Positions 48,761 to 61,389 of a stretch of 64,000 bases of DNA are shown piece after piece. The DNA comes from Cryptomeria japonica (Eukaryota > Streptophyta > Pinopsida > Cupressales > Cupressaceae): contig NC_081407.1 of assembly GCF_030272615.1 (NCBI RefSeq), forward strand, positions 101,663,897-101,727,896, read 5' to 3'. Numbering within the stretch: position 1 is the stretch's first letter; each line of letters opens with the position of its first letter. The position numbers and the translations under genes were made by a program. The notes beneath the pieces were generated by a model that did not search any database, was not told where the DNA came from, and worked only from the letters and a program-made list of their open reading frames with translations.

Positions 48761-50140
48761 AGAGAGAAGGCGTTCATCAGGAAAAGACTCTTGGCTAGGT
48801 ATGGAGAAAGGCAAAGGAGCCTCACTTAAGTGGTCGGGTAACGCTTGGCCTTTTATTGCCCTCTGCAAAACAAACTTAAGGTCAAACTTGGTCAACATCA
48901 TAACCCACTTGGCTAAGCATCTTGAAAGATTAGTTTTGGAGAAAATATGCTTTAGAGGATCAAATTTAATGATAACATGAACTTCAACATTCAAAAGATA
49001 ATGCCTTAATTTTTGGGTTGCGAAGACTAAAGCAAGACATTGTCTTTCTATTGCAGAATATCGAACTTTGTAATTGAGTAAAGTGTGACTTATGTAGTAA
49101 ACCGGACATTCTCTACCATCCTTATCATGTTGTGCCAATAATGTCGCAAGAGCATGAAGAGAAGCAACTGTGTATAGAAGAAAAGGTTTGGAAGGGTGTG
49201 TGGTTTGAAGAATGGGAGGATTGGCCAAATATGTTTTTAAGTCTTCAAATGCTTGATGACAATCCTCATTCCTTTGAAAGGTGATTTTCTTTTTAAGAAA
49301 TTGGCTGAAGGGAAGGGTACAATCCACAAGTTGAGAAACAAACCTACGAATAGCTTGAATCTTTCCTTGTAAACTTTTTAGTTGGAAAGCATTTTTAGGA
49401 GGTGGCATGTTAACAATAGCATCTATCTTCTTTGTGTCCACCTCAATTCCATGATGAAAGACTATTAATCCTAATAGTTTTCCACTATCCACACCAAAAA
49501 CACACTTTCTAGGATTCAAGTGCATGTTGTACTTACAAATTCTTTGAAAGACTTAACGAAGGATCTTAACATTATCTATGAGAAGAATGCATTTAGCTAA
49601 GATGTCATCAACATAATATTCTAAAATTTTATGCATGTAATCATGGAAAATGAAGGCCATAGCATGTTGATAGGTAGCGCCTGCATTTTTCAATCTAAAA
49701 GGCATCATAACCCAATAAAATGTGCCCGAAGGGGTGTTGAAAGTAGTTTTGAATTGATCTTGAGGATTAATGAATATTTGATTATATCTTGAGAAACCAT
49801 CCATGAAGGATAGCAAAGCATGGCCTATTATAGAATCTACTATCATATCTATATTTGGGAGAGGAAAGTCATCCTTCAAAGAAGCTTTATTGAGATCTCA
49901 AAAATCTGTACACATCCTAATCTTGTTATTAGATTTAGCCATGACCACAATGTTTGAAATCCATGGGGAATAATCAATAGGACTAATGAATCCAACATCC
50001 AATAATTTTTCAATCTCAACCTTAACAACCAGTGCTATTTTGGGATTCATATTTTGAATCTTTTGTTTCATAGGTTTCGCATAAGGAACTAAGACCATGT
50101 TATGAGTGACAATATTAGGATCAATTCTAGGCATATCAGA
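48761..50140 (-). pseudogene. Element C reverse transcriptase and RNase H
   Basis: RT begins RIDPNIVTHNMVLVPYAKPM (50130), with NPKIALVVKVEIEKLL and FISPIDYSPWISNIV; then DDFPLPNIDMIVD (49873), FMDGFSRYNQIFI, MPFRLKNAGATYQ and the catalytic YYVDDILAK (near 49610). The frame 49525-48710 holds NPRKCVFGV, GKIQAIRRFVSQL and RNase H motifs VYYISHTLLNYKVRYSAIER (near 49100) and QCLALVFATQKLRHYL. Stops lie near 49550 and 49895. Confidence 0.92.
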
Positions 50141-51380
50141 ATATATCCAAGCAAATATTTTAGGTAATTCATGTAATAATTCTTAATATTGTTTTTGTTC
50201 TTCTTCATCCAAGCATTTTCTTATCTTAATGACTTTGTCTTCAATACAAAGATCCATTCTGATATCAATAGTGTCACTTATGAGGAGATTTCTTTGTTGA
50301 GGAGTGTCTTTCAAATAAGGAAATTATTTAACTATCTCATCATTATTTCTTTCTTTCCCAAAGTAAGCTTTGATATTTAAACAATAAGGAAATCCATTAT
50401 TATGGTGATAACGAGGAAGGTTGTCATAAGCTCCTAGGAATTATTGGTGGGAAAAACATCCAAAGCGAAAACACTAGAAGAATCAAAGTCAATATAATAT
50501 GGATATTTTATTGAGAGAGAAGTAGAGATAACATTAACACTAATAGATGGTCTCATTGAAGCTTTATTATGCTCAAAAGGATCATAGCCAAGTCCAAATG
50601 TTGTGTCATGGATGTTATTTTCCAAGGGAACTTTTATCCCTTGTTATTGGGCACTGGAACCATTACCATTATATCCACACTTATCTAAGATGTGAAAATG
50701 AGGACCATAAAGCTTAGCCATTTCTAAAAGAGAAGGGGGGTTTTCATAAAGTAAGGGATCAAAATCCTCTAAATCGGAAACAAGGGGAGATGAAGTCTGA
50801 GAAGTCACCACAAAGTTATTACTTAATGGATCGGGTAAAGTGGGATGATTTTTAGGTTCTTCTTCTTCTTTCTTCTTTTCAACCTTGGGTTCTCTAGGGG
50901 GGATTTTTTATTATCCTATGAAAGTAGGATTAAACTCAAGGAATCCCCAATCATCTTCTACAAGAATCTTTTCAAGAGAAAAGACATCTTTAGTGGTAGA
51001 ATCGGGGTAAGAAGGCTTTTCTTCAGGAACCTTATGTTCATTCAATGAACTAGAGGCAGGAGATATACCTGAGGAAATAGACACACTAGTAGGAGGAGAG
51101 GTTTTGGAAGAATCACTTGAGATAGTTGAGGAAGAACCAATTGAAGAGGATTTAGATGTTGATGTTTGTAAACAAGCTTGGAGATTGGTATCACCTAGCA
51201 AGGTATATGTCTTATTGTTGTAAATGAATTTAACTTGCCTATGCAATGTAGAGGGGACAACTTGCATGCTATGAATCTAAGGTCTCCCTAATAATAGGTT
51301 GTATGTCAAATTTGTAGGCATTACATGAATAGGTGTGGATAAAGTAACATGACCTACCTTAATGGGCAAGGTAATGATAC
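50141..51380 (-). pseudogene. Element C region between protease and RT
   Basis: The frame 51267-50911 starts MQVVPSTLHRQVKFIYN, the end of the protease module (R-PWIHxMxAVPSTLHQ is common in Tat elements), then a Ser/Thr-rich tract of about 50 residues. Below 50911 the sequence is low in conservation and split by stops; its role in the family is a linker between PR and RT. Confidence 0.75.
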
Positions 51381-52549
51381 CTAATAAATATTTACCAACA
51401 TTATCAAAGCCTCAGATAGTAAGAGAATTGAGCTTAATGAGAGATGTATCGACATTGATTTATGCAACAAGTTAATGCTACAAACATTAAGGCTAGAACC
51501 ATTGTCCACCAGTGTTCGTCTTATTGCACTATTGTTTATGATAACCACAATCATTAAAGGATCATATTGATGTTGAATTTCACTAGTAGGTAACTCATCT
51601 TGTGTAAACACAATTTGAGCCTTAGGAGATGCTATAGAGTCAATCAAGGAAGCCATAATATTGGATGTCACTATAGGTGGGACATTCAAAGTTTTCAAGG
51701 CATCTTGTAACATTCCATGGTGAGCTGAAGAAGCCTGAATCAAATCCCAAAGGGATATCTTGACAAGGGTTGCTTTGAGTTGTTCAATAATATCATATTC
51801 TTTACCAAGAGTTTGTGAAATACAAGGTGCTTGAGGAAGAATAGGTTGAGGACTAGGAAGGGAAGTTGGAATAACCGGAGGAGGATTAGGTTGCCTATTG
51901 TTTCTTGTGTTATAAGTGTGGGCAACGGCATGATGAATGTCCTTAGTTAGTTGTTTAGAATAACTATAAGGACTCTTAGTGGGATTTCCTCCTTGTACAG
52001 TAATAACAGGTTTATTAGGAGTATTAAAGGAATCATAACTATATCCACCTTGAATATTGAAAAGGGTTTGATTGGGAAGTTGTGAAGTTGAAGAAGGATA
52101 AGAACCTTGGACTACAAAAAGAGTCTTTCTATGTTCATTCACATTTATCATGTTGATTAATCTTTTAGATGTATTTTTTTTATTTGAAGATTTGGACAAA
52201 GACACAAATTCATCAAGGGCATCATCCAACAAGGCCTGTCATATCGGTTGAAAGGTTTATCTTTCTATTCAAAAGGAGACATCTCATTATAGAGAGAATT
52301 GTTGTAGACAACCATGTTTCTAGATTTAGTGGAGGAGTTGATAGGAATGTACCTATGAGAGGAATCATTCAACTTATCTTTATCATCACCATGAAATGGC
52401 ATAGTAACAAGGTTGATTAACTTTTGGCAAAATGAGGGTTTAGAAGGCTTCGTGTTCAAAAATTCATCTAGAGCTTCATCTAATTCATCCTTACTAAAAT
52501 CATAATTAAAATAATTGCATACATCATCAAAAGCATGAACATCTTGCAA
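51381..52549 (-). pseudogene. Element C gag-like region and protease active site
   Basis: Frame 52232-51381 carries LWDLIQASSAHHGMLQDAL (near 51750), a segment preceding the protease in Tat elements, and the active site RTLVDNGSSLNVC (51515-51480; D-N-G-S replaces D-T/S-G). Three diverged repeats of about 19 residues with VQG/IQGG cores occur near 52130-51955. An LDEALDEF motif followed by KLIN occurs at about 52490 and again, as LDDALDEF...RLIN, at 52229. I find no canonical capsid domain or zinc knuckle, so gag may be deleted or highly diverged. Confidence 0.7.
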
Positions 52550-52763
52550 ATAAAAATCTGATATTTTGAAATGGAAATTGAATGAAATTTAAACACACAA
52601 TGCAAGCAAATAAAGGAAATCTCCTTTTTTTTTTCCTAGGATTTTTTTTTACTCTTTTTTTTTTGGAATTTTATGTTTATAAAGAAAATGAAAGATACAA
52701 AATATAGATCTAAAAAATCAATGAAATGAAAATAAGATTGGATTCACATCGGGTTCACATAAA
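52550..52763 (-). other. Element C leader with candidate primer-binding site
   Basis: Non-coding, with long T runs on the plus strand (52624-52671). Next to the LTR end the minus strand reads TTTATGTGAACCCGATGTGA (52744-52763), which resembles the element A site in its ACCCGATG core. No TGG start is preserved, so assignment is tentative. Confidence 0.45.
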
Positions 52764-52985
52764 TGTGTAGGGAAAAAAGTGAGACTAAGCAAACAAGCCT
52801 TAATCCCACTCTCATGTACACATTGTGGAATACGAAAGAGCCTAGGGAGGCAATCCTTGACTCTCTCTTCCTCACAAGAAGTAGCCAAAGTGTGTTACCT
52901 CGCTAGGCTCTTTTGTATTCCACAATGTGTACATGAGAGTGGAATTAGGGCTTGTTTGCTTAGTTTAACATTTTCCCCTAGACAC
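52764..52985. repeat. Inverted repeat of element C LTR ends (5' LTR remnant)
   Basis: Left arm 52764-52854 matches the C 3' LTR from 6651 (TGTGTAGG to GAGCCTAGGGAGG). Right arm 52895-52985 is its near-complete reverse complement, and the 40-nt loop (52855-52894) is the reverse complement of the next LTR bases (near 6732-6772). So about 130 bp of LTR end in inverted orientation faces a copy of about 90 bp in direct orientation. The rest of the 5' LTR is absent. An open frame at 52779-52988 only spans the palindrome. Confidence 0.85.
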
Positions 52986-54271
52986 TAGTAGTTTGTGATT
53001 TTCTGAGGTTAAAACTTAAATTTCCTCCTTGCAAAAAAATTTCATCTTAGATGTCATTATGAGTTTTTATTCTTTCAAATCCACTTAGGGCTTTCTTGTT
53101 GAGGTATGCAACATAAGGAATATATATAGTCTATTAAAACTATTCAATTTTATATTTGCCCATGTCATATGGGCTTCAAAATTCAAACGTAGTGTTTGAT
53201 GATGAAAGTCTCATTGAAATTAGGTTGGATAGTAAGGGTGAATTTATAAGTGTAGCAGGTTTTTGTTAGAGTCTTCATTTAGAATTATCTTGATTTAAGG
53301 ATAAAAATCTACAAGGCTCGCCAACCTTATAATTTGTATGAACTATGCCTTGTCTTATACATTATTCTCTCTGGCATCTTATAAAGCAGTCATAGTTACA
53401 TTAATTTGATGTACTAGGGCCTTATAGTCTAAACATCACCATGTGATCCACAAAGTTGTGGAAGGGAGGACACAAATGCAGGAGCGAATTAAATTAAATA
53501 AATGTGCAGTTTAGAGTTTACAAACTGTCCAATTATAGTGATGTTTGTTTTTAGAAAACTAAAAGGTTTGCATGTTATTTCTTAGGTAGATAGAGTTGGG
53601 GTATAGATGGGGTCCCATTTTCATTGTGCAGGTGGGCTCATGAGAGATGCAAATTATGAAAATTGAAAAATTGTGGAATCTTAATCCCAAAAATTAGAGC
53701 AACCCATTTTTTAAGTTAAAATTTGAGTAGGCAAGTATTGTGGCCACATTGAAGCCAATTGTGCATTTTAAATACAATCTCCTAATATTTGCAATAGAGC
53801 TAAAAATTCAAATGTCATGAGACCAGTTGACTGCAAATCGTTCCAACTTTAGTTCTGACTAGAACTCCTAAGAAAATTTAGGAGCTACTCTTTGTTGGAC
53901 CATTAACTAATTTGACATTTAATAGAGAAGTTACAAATGACTTTTGTGTCTTTGAATGTTTGTGGCATTACTTAGCTACCTAGTGCATTAATTTATCCTA
54001 CAACAGTGGCATTTACGATTTGAATAGTAGTTTTCTCAATCTTGGTTACTCTTTGTACTCCCATAATAAAATGAAATGGCATCTTCCCAGAGAGGTCCAA
54101 TGTCATAGAAACCTTGCATTTAATTTCCTTGGTTCATTGGTCATTTATTTAACCTTTCTAGTGAAAACATTAGATTTTCTTTGTTATAAATTGATTTAGT
54201 TTTTTTTCATGTTCATTTTATTTATTTTTAGCTGATCTCGTTACTTTTGTTTGCCCTTTTTTCCTTGGAGT
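52986..54271. other. Stretch between elements C and D with no recognised gene
   Basis: I see no coding motif or repeat partner within the window. It could be old host intergenic DNA or a decayed element. Confidence 0.45.
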
Positions 54272-57200
54272 TGCAATGCCCACCAAAATACCTTAGAGAA
54301 ACTAAACATCTAACATACTAAAAGGAGAGAATAATTTTTTTTCAAAAAATAAAAAAATATCTAGTGCTACACATCATATCATCTATACAATGAATTAACA
54401 TTCATTATCATTTAAGTATAAAGAATATAAATAATTCATACAAGTACATTAACCAATTACGCAAGCAGAATAACATCACAATCATTAAAACTATCTCTCT
54501 AAGGCATCTTAACGTCATTACTTAACCTACTACCACAAGTAATAACATTCTACTCCTTTAATTACCACACTAATCATTACTTAATCCTTTACCATATGCA
54601 AATGTGACTTATTTAATTCCATTCATTATTATATAGAACTACTTGATTATTTAACCTTTATGAGATGCACTCAACTCTAACATTCTATGCCTATTCTTTC
54701 CATGCAAGAATAATCCCTTTTTCTTAAATTCATTTTATAACCAAATCCAAATATTCTTAATACCTTATCCATTTTCTATCTACATGAGAATTTCTCTTAG
54801 CATTAATCCCAAGTATATAATGCAAGATTCCTAATGCTTTCCTAACTTTCAGTGCCATTACATGAATGACATTATCAACTAACATGATATTATTATTCAA
54901 CCACAACTCCTACACTATATTCAGTCCATTTGCTTAAAGATTTATTAACATATGAATCTACTTCCTAAGTGATAACCATGGAATTTAAACAATACAATAA
55001 CTCATCACATGAATCCATTCTATTACAAACATCTAAGAACATGAAATTATTTTCTTTCATTACACAAGATTATCACCATACATCTTATAGTCTCATTATT
55101 ACAAATCATGTCATAATCCTAAGTTACCAACTACAACATAATTACAATTACATTCATTTGAATATTACATCATGTGCATATCTCTTTCCTAATACATGAT
55201 CGATCTACATCTTTACATATTAATACATTACATGAATCCAAGATATCCATTACATAAATCTGCTACAAGAACATCCATAAGCTGCAATAAAAAGAAGAAT
55301 CCACATCCATGCATGAAGAATCCATAAGAATATCCCAATGGTTGAAAAAGCACCAACCACCTGACCATGTGGAACCAAAGGAACCACCCCCCGTGCTAGG
55401 AGATGACACAAGGTCCCAACACACACTCTAGACCTAAGGTAGCACCTAACAACCAAAGAAGACTAAACAATACAAGGACTCTCAAGATAGGACCAACCAC
55501 AAACAATCACAAGAAGAAACTCCCAGAGACTTACAAATCATCAAGTCATACATTACAAATCCAGAAGGAATAATTACAAATCAACAAGGGGACACATGTA
55601 GGAGTGGAGTGACATCACATGCCATGTTCTAACACAACAAATACTATAGCACAAGGCATAAGCCTGATGCACATGTGGAGCCATCTTAACCTATGAGAAA
55701 TCAAGGGAGATTGACTTGCCATCGCAATGGCCTTCCCTAGCTTATCCTAAAACATCCTTCCTAGGATCAAGTCACGGGGTTCACAACTATTCATTATCTT
55801 GATTAGTTAATTATTTACCCAACCCATTAGATTATTATTATGTTATTAGTTGTTCACATCATGGTAAACTCCCAATGTGCCTTGGTGGTCTAGAATTCAT
55901 GCATCCTTACAAGGAACCTCATGCAAGCCCATCTCTCGTGACTCCGATCATCACGAGGATGCCCGTTCCCCCTAACACTGACCCAAATAAAATCTCAACA
56001 AGAGGCTCATATTCAACATAAAAAACTGAATCCATATGTATAACACCATGTATCCATAACTCATGCATGATCATCCAATTGCCATAATGTCGAGTAAATC
56101 AATAAAGAGACTCTTAGCAAATCAATATATCAAGGACCACAAAAGATCATCAAAATCTACCACAATACAAAATGAAAGTTACAACAAGGCCTGCTCAATT
56201 GTTGGATTCAAAACAACAAAACTTCATCACTCAAACATGGCTCAAAAACATGGAAGAGAACACCAATACATCCACAACAACATAAGAAGATAAATAAGAA
56301 TGAAACCATATGAATACATCACATCAAATCAAAGAACATTCTTGAAATTATCAATAAATCGAAGTCAAGCGTCTAGTACAAAAATCAGATTGAAAAATCA
56401 AGATAGAATGAGCAAAATAGATCAATCTGCAAAATCCAGATAGTACATTGCATATACCTAATCTGGCAGCGCATTTACCAAACTCAAGAACGCATAGACA
56501 AAACCCTAAAGCGCATTCATAGAACTCTGAAGCATATTTTCATAGTTAAATAATGCATTTGGTAATAAACAACACATTTACCAATTTTGGAAGCATATAC
56601 GCAACACAAAATAATGCATTTACATTAACACATATATACTTCTGGTGCTTTATTCCAAAAAAATGGAAAAATACAGAAAACTTAAGATAGGAAAAATATT
56701 ATCTAATTACAAACAAAAGACTTAAAAAAATATATGAATAGAGTTGCCCAAAACATTGGAACAAATAGGTATAAACAAAATAAATAATAGAAAATTGTAG
56801 ACAAAGATATCGCAAAGTATGGCTTACAACAATACAACCCAGAAACACTCAGGAAACTTATCAGAACACTCAAATCAACAAAACTACAATAGAAAATCCA
56901 CATTACACAACAAGGAATCACAAAGCAACAATGAAAGGCCACTTGTGTAGACAAAACCCAAAGAGAAAGAGTTATCTCAACACAATGCTTGCCTAGTGAC
57001 ATGAATGACAATGCTCAGATAGTCCCAAATAATTTAGCAACAAACTATATGGAAAAACATAATACAAATTCCATTTGTAAATATATTTTCTAATAAATTA
57101 TAATAAATCTTATAGAATAAAATATAATGCTACCTGAGCTCCCAAAAATCATTTACAGACATGGAGCATACACAGATCCATCAAAACTAAAAATACAAAA

Positions 57201-58563
57201 GTAAAAGAACTCCTACTTGCAACCCGTGCGATGGAAGATAGTTGAAGTAGAGCTTTGAATCCAAAACCAAAACTAGCAAAAAAACTCCAACAATCCAAAG
57301 CCAAAAGCAAGAATGAAAACTGTAGAAACTTCTTAAAGAATTCAATTGGAGAACAAGCTCGAAAAACCAAATAAAAAGCCATTCAAAACTCTAAAACCCT
57401 AGCCTTCATGAGAATCAATCAAAATATTCCTTTTTGGAATATATTTTACCAACCCACCATATAGTATAATTTTATTCTCCCATTTCAAATTCATCAAATG
57501 AGAGTACAGGGTAGGTAAAATAAATATAAAACATGTTTATACAAAATCAAGTGGGGAATATTATTGTTTTTCCCCAAGGTATTTATACACCCCAATATAA
57601 ATAAAGGTCAAACTATGTAAATAAACCATAAGCCATAAATAAATCATGCAAATGGGAAATAATAAACAAATAACTCAAAGCTCATAAAATAATTAAATAA
57701 TCAAATAAAATATTAAACATTAAATAAACAAATTTAACTATAAGCAATAAATAAACATAATCAAATAAATAAATGAATATCAAATAAATGGTCAGCCTCC
57801 AATAAGGGATAAACAATAAATATTAAATAAACCTTAAACAACATAAATAAACAATAATTATCAAATAAATAAATACTCAAAAGCCAATAGTCCAATCAAT
57901 TAAATTGAACATTAATATCTACAAAATCACTCATAAATACATAAAATAATTTAATAATAAGCTAGCATACTCACAAAGCCACAACTCACTAACAAACATG
58001 GCAAATTACGCCAAGACGCTGATGATTCAAGGTGAACAACTAGACCTAGAGTATGTGTAGGGAACTCATGTCATCTTCGGAACACATGCCATTCGGATTT
58101 AAAGACGCGCTCAGACTTGTGAAGCCAGGTGGAGTCGGTGTCTGGTACCTGCAAATCCTGCAACCACAAGAAATGATACAACATATGCATATCTCATAAC
58201 AAACAAGTGATAGGGAATCACAACGACACATCCCACTCACAATCAGTGATGTGACATCGCCCCTCTCATGAAGATAGTCATACACTAATCAAATACGTCG
58301 CAAAAACAACTCATCATATGTAAGCATGAAATAGGGTTAGTGTAATCATAATAGCATCAAATCCATGATCAATATAAATCATCAATAATCCTTCAATATA
58401 GTGATGTATAAAAAATCCATCAAGCACATATATCCATCAAATCACATGATCAATAATGATAGTATCATGACCCATATAAATCATTAGAATAACATATGTC
58501 CAAATAATGTCTAGCATCATAGTGAGTATTGAAACACATGTATAATCATAATCCAAAACATCA
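54272..58563 (-). repeat. 3' LTR of element D (4.29 kb)
   Basis: The plus-strand start TGCAATGCCCACCAAAATAC matches 63291 and stays alignable to the window end (about 54985 against 64000). The far end (minus TGATGTTTTGG) is set by the adjacent polypurine tract. A stretch at 57590-57960 is dominated by AAATAA/AATAAA words. No coding motif found in it. Confidence 0.85.
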
Positions 58564-58577
58564 TACCCCCTTTGTGG
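58564..58577 (-). promoter_or_regulatory. Element D polypurine tract
   Basis: The minus strand reads CCACAAAGGGGGTA directly before the LTR start TGATG. Confidence 0.8.
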
Positions 58578-59020
58578 AGGCTTACTCCTAGAAGGCTTAG
58601 AACAAATAGGGGTATAGCTCTCTCATCTATGTTGCATCCTCCCATGTAGCTAAGGAATCATCAATCGGTTCCCATTGGACCCTTACCTGCTCTATGCTTC
58701 TACCTGAGGAACATCTCTCATTGCTAAATAATGCGCACGGGCTCCAAAGAAAGTTGCCTATCGTCGGCTTGCAATGCATTCCAATTCAAAACATGTGATA
58801 TATCAGTATGATACAACCTCAAAAAAAAACATGAAACACATCATGGATGCGGGACAAGCTAGGTGGAAAGGCAAGGTGATAAGCCACAAGACCAATCCTC
58901 TCAAAAATCTCAAAAGGTTCAACAAATCGAGGTGGCAACTTAGGGCCTTTCCCATGACAGATCAGACTCTTTCATGTGAGATCTCTCAAAAACACCTTTT
59001 CACCAACTGAAAACTGTTTG
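58578..59020 (-). pseudogene. Element D integrase C-terminus and chromodomain remnant
   Basis: The minus strand reads VGEKVFLRDLT, PPRFVEPFEIFERIGLVAYH and LAFPPSLSRIHDVFHVFF (59005-58810), the GPF/Y module preceding chromodomains in Tekay-like chromoviruses. Close to the end DDSLATWEDAT and MRELYPYLF (near 58650-58600) match the chromodomain tail (ATWExExxMRxxYPxLF). The middle of the chromodomain is scrambled by frameshifts. Confidence 0.85.
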
Positions 59021-59940
59021 TCCACATGATGAGCATCTGCATATTTTGTCTATCTATCTTGTGCTACTACCGAATGCTCTCTAATGTGAGTCACTTGCTT
59101 CTCCATATCCTACAACATCTCTGAGCCAATATGCACTCTGTCCTCCAAACAGTTCCAACTCAAGGGTGTACGACATGGTCTACCATATAAATCCTGATAA
59201 GGAGACATAGTGATAGAACTGTGATAAACATTGATGTATGCAAACTCCACCAAATAGAGGTAATCCTCCCAATGTGACTACTAATCCATAACACACATCC
59301 TCAACATGTCCTCCAAATCTTTATTAACCCTCTTTGTCTAACCATCTATCATGGGATGATAAGCTGAACTAAAGTTCAACTATGTCGCTAAATCATGCTG
59401 AAGTGCAGTCCAAAAGGTTGATGTGAATTTTGGATGATGATTTGAAATGATTTGTTGAGAAATACCATGCAATCTCACTACTCTCTCCATGAAAATCAGA
59501 GCTACTTTTGATGTTGTATATGATGACCTGATCAGAGAAAAGAGCACAACCTTGGTCTACCTGTCAACAGTGACCATAATAACATCATGATGACGTGAAG
59601 ACATGGGAAAACCAACTATAAAATCAATAGATATAATGTCCCATTTCCATCCTAGAACCAAGTTCGACTGCAATAATCTTGTTGGATGATGATGCTCTAC
59701 CTTCACTCACTGACACTCTAGGCAACATGTCACAAAATCTGCAATATCTCTCCTCATACCGGCCCAATGATATATCTCTCAAATCTGTGTGCATCTTCTT
59801 GACACCGAGATGTGCTGAGTAAGGTGCATGATGTGCCTCTGACATAATCAAATCTTGGAGACCATATGATGGTGGAACATAAATACATCCCAAATGCCTA
59901 AGAAGACCATCCAACTCAACTGAATAACCTGCATATATTC
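59021..59940 (-). pseudogene. Element D integrase
   Basis: The minus strand from 59914 reads GLLRHLGCIYVPPSYGLQDL and SEAHHAPYSAHLGVKKMH (zinc-finger His residues); the Cys pair and WDI-DF first-Asp region follow in other frames near 59730-59630. Below this the core is badly decayed: a YHP-like motif near 59350 and a few blocks only. Confidence 0.82.
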
Positions 59941-61340
59941 CATCAAGAGCTCTACCTATGGCAACCTCTGCAATAACCTCCTAGTACCACACATCAGAAT
60001 AAAGGGCACTAAGAATATGGCTCCTCAAACCACACTAAGTGTCACTGTTGAGATCTCATGCCTCCTATGGCTCAATGCATCTACTACCACATTCTCCTTA
60101 CCTTGGATATATCTCACCTCAAAACCACACTTACACAGAAAATCCATCTAACGCCTCTTCCTAGCATTCAAATTTGGTTGCGTGAAGATATACTGCAAAT
60201 TATGATGATCACTATACAACTTGAATCAATGACCAAGAAGGAAATGCCTCCATCTAACCAAAGCATGAACCACTACCGCTAACTCTAGATCATGGGTGGG
60301 GTAATTATACTCATGATCTTTAAGTTTTCATGACTCATATGCAATCACATGACCATCCTGCATCAACACTTCTCCTAGACCCTCCGAAGAAGCATTTGTA
60401 CACACCACAAAATCCCCCAAAGGATCTGATCCTGCTAGAATAGGTGCACTAGTGAAACGCTCCTTAAAGATTTGAAATGTTGTCTCACATTTCTCTATCC
60501 AAACAAACTTCTTCCCTTTCCTCTGAAGAGAAGTGATAGGATGGGCTATCCTGGAGAAATCCTAAACATATCTACAATAATATCCTGCAAGACCCATGAA
60601 ACTGCACACCTCACCCATATTAGTGGGTGCTAGCCAATCAACAATCTCCTGAATATTCGAGGGATCAACTGTGATACCCTCTCCTGAAATCACATGGCCA
60701 AGATATCTCACCTCCATCTAGAAGAACTCACACTTCGCCAAATTGGCATATAGCTGATTCTCCCTAAGGCACTGCAAAACCTATCTCACATGAACCTCAT
60801 GCTCGTCAATTAATCTTGAATAAATCAAAATATCATCTAGGAATACTAGTATAAACCTATCCAAGTGCAACCTAAATATACCATTCATCAAGCTCATAAA
60901 AACTGATGGTGCATTCATGAGACCAAATGGTACCACTGTGAACTCATAGTGTACATATCTAGTACAAAAAGTTGTGTGATGAATGTCTGCCTCATGAATC
61001 CTCAACTAATGATATCGAGACTTAAGGTCAATATTGGAAAAGACCTTTGCATCCTTAATCTGATCAAATAGGTCATCTATTCGAGTCAAGGGATATTGGT
61101 TCTTCACCGTCACCTTATTTAGCTGTTTGTAATAAATGCATTAGCGAAGAGACTCATCCTTCTTCTTCACAAACAACACTAGTGCACCTGAAGGGGACAC
61201 ACTAGGATGAATAAACCCCTTTGCCAACAACTCCTCCAAATAAACCCTCAACTCATTCAACTCCTATGTGGTCATCTGATAAGGAGTCTTAGAGATAGGC
61301 TCATCTCATGGCATCAAATCAATCCCAAAATCAATATTTC
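59941..61340 (-). pseudogene. Element D reverse transcriptase and RNase H
   Basis: [22 protein letters not shown] (60950-60890) and [20 protein letters not shown] (60850-60795), with FLDD as the catalytic box. The link reads [19 protein letters not shown] (near 60700) and [12 protein letters not shown]. RNase H: DFVVCTNASSEGLGEVLMQ (near 60400), [20 protein letters not shown] (60310-60250) and VVVDALSHR (near 60080). Stops are frequent. Confidence 0.88.
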
Positions 61341-61389
61341 ACTGAGGGCGCATACCTAGAATCTCACTAGGAAAAACATCTAGAAACTC

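Larger units (their letters stand above)
6651..52985 (-). mobile_element. Element C: Tat-like Ty3/gypsy retrotransposon, host of three nested insertions
   Basis: Outer shell of the complex. Minus-strand domains read protease, RT, RNase H, a second archaeal-type RNase H (aRH) and integrase (52549 down to 47059), continued at 19941-19867 after the interruption by element A. Downstream of pol lies an antisense PMD pseudogene (9316-19265), and then a 3' LTR starting at 6651. The same terminal sequence (TGTGTAGG plus the following 80 or so bases) occurs at 6651 as the outer end of the 3' LTR and at 52764 next to a possible primer-binding site, which ties the two ends into one element. Without the inserts it would be about 11.4 kb. 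Double RNase H and extra antisense 3' ORFs are known from the Tat lineage. The link of the PMD half and the 6651 LTR to this pol is inference from LTR matching and orientation. Confidence 0.72.

Noticed and set aside
52779-52988. 69-codon plus-strand frame
   Set aside because: It spans the inverted LTR repeat and has no homology beyond it.
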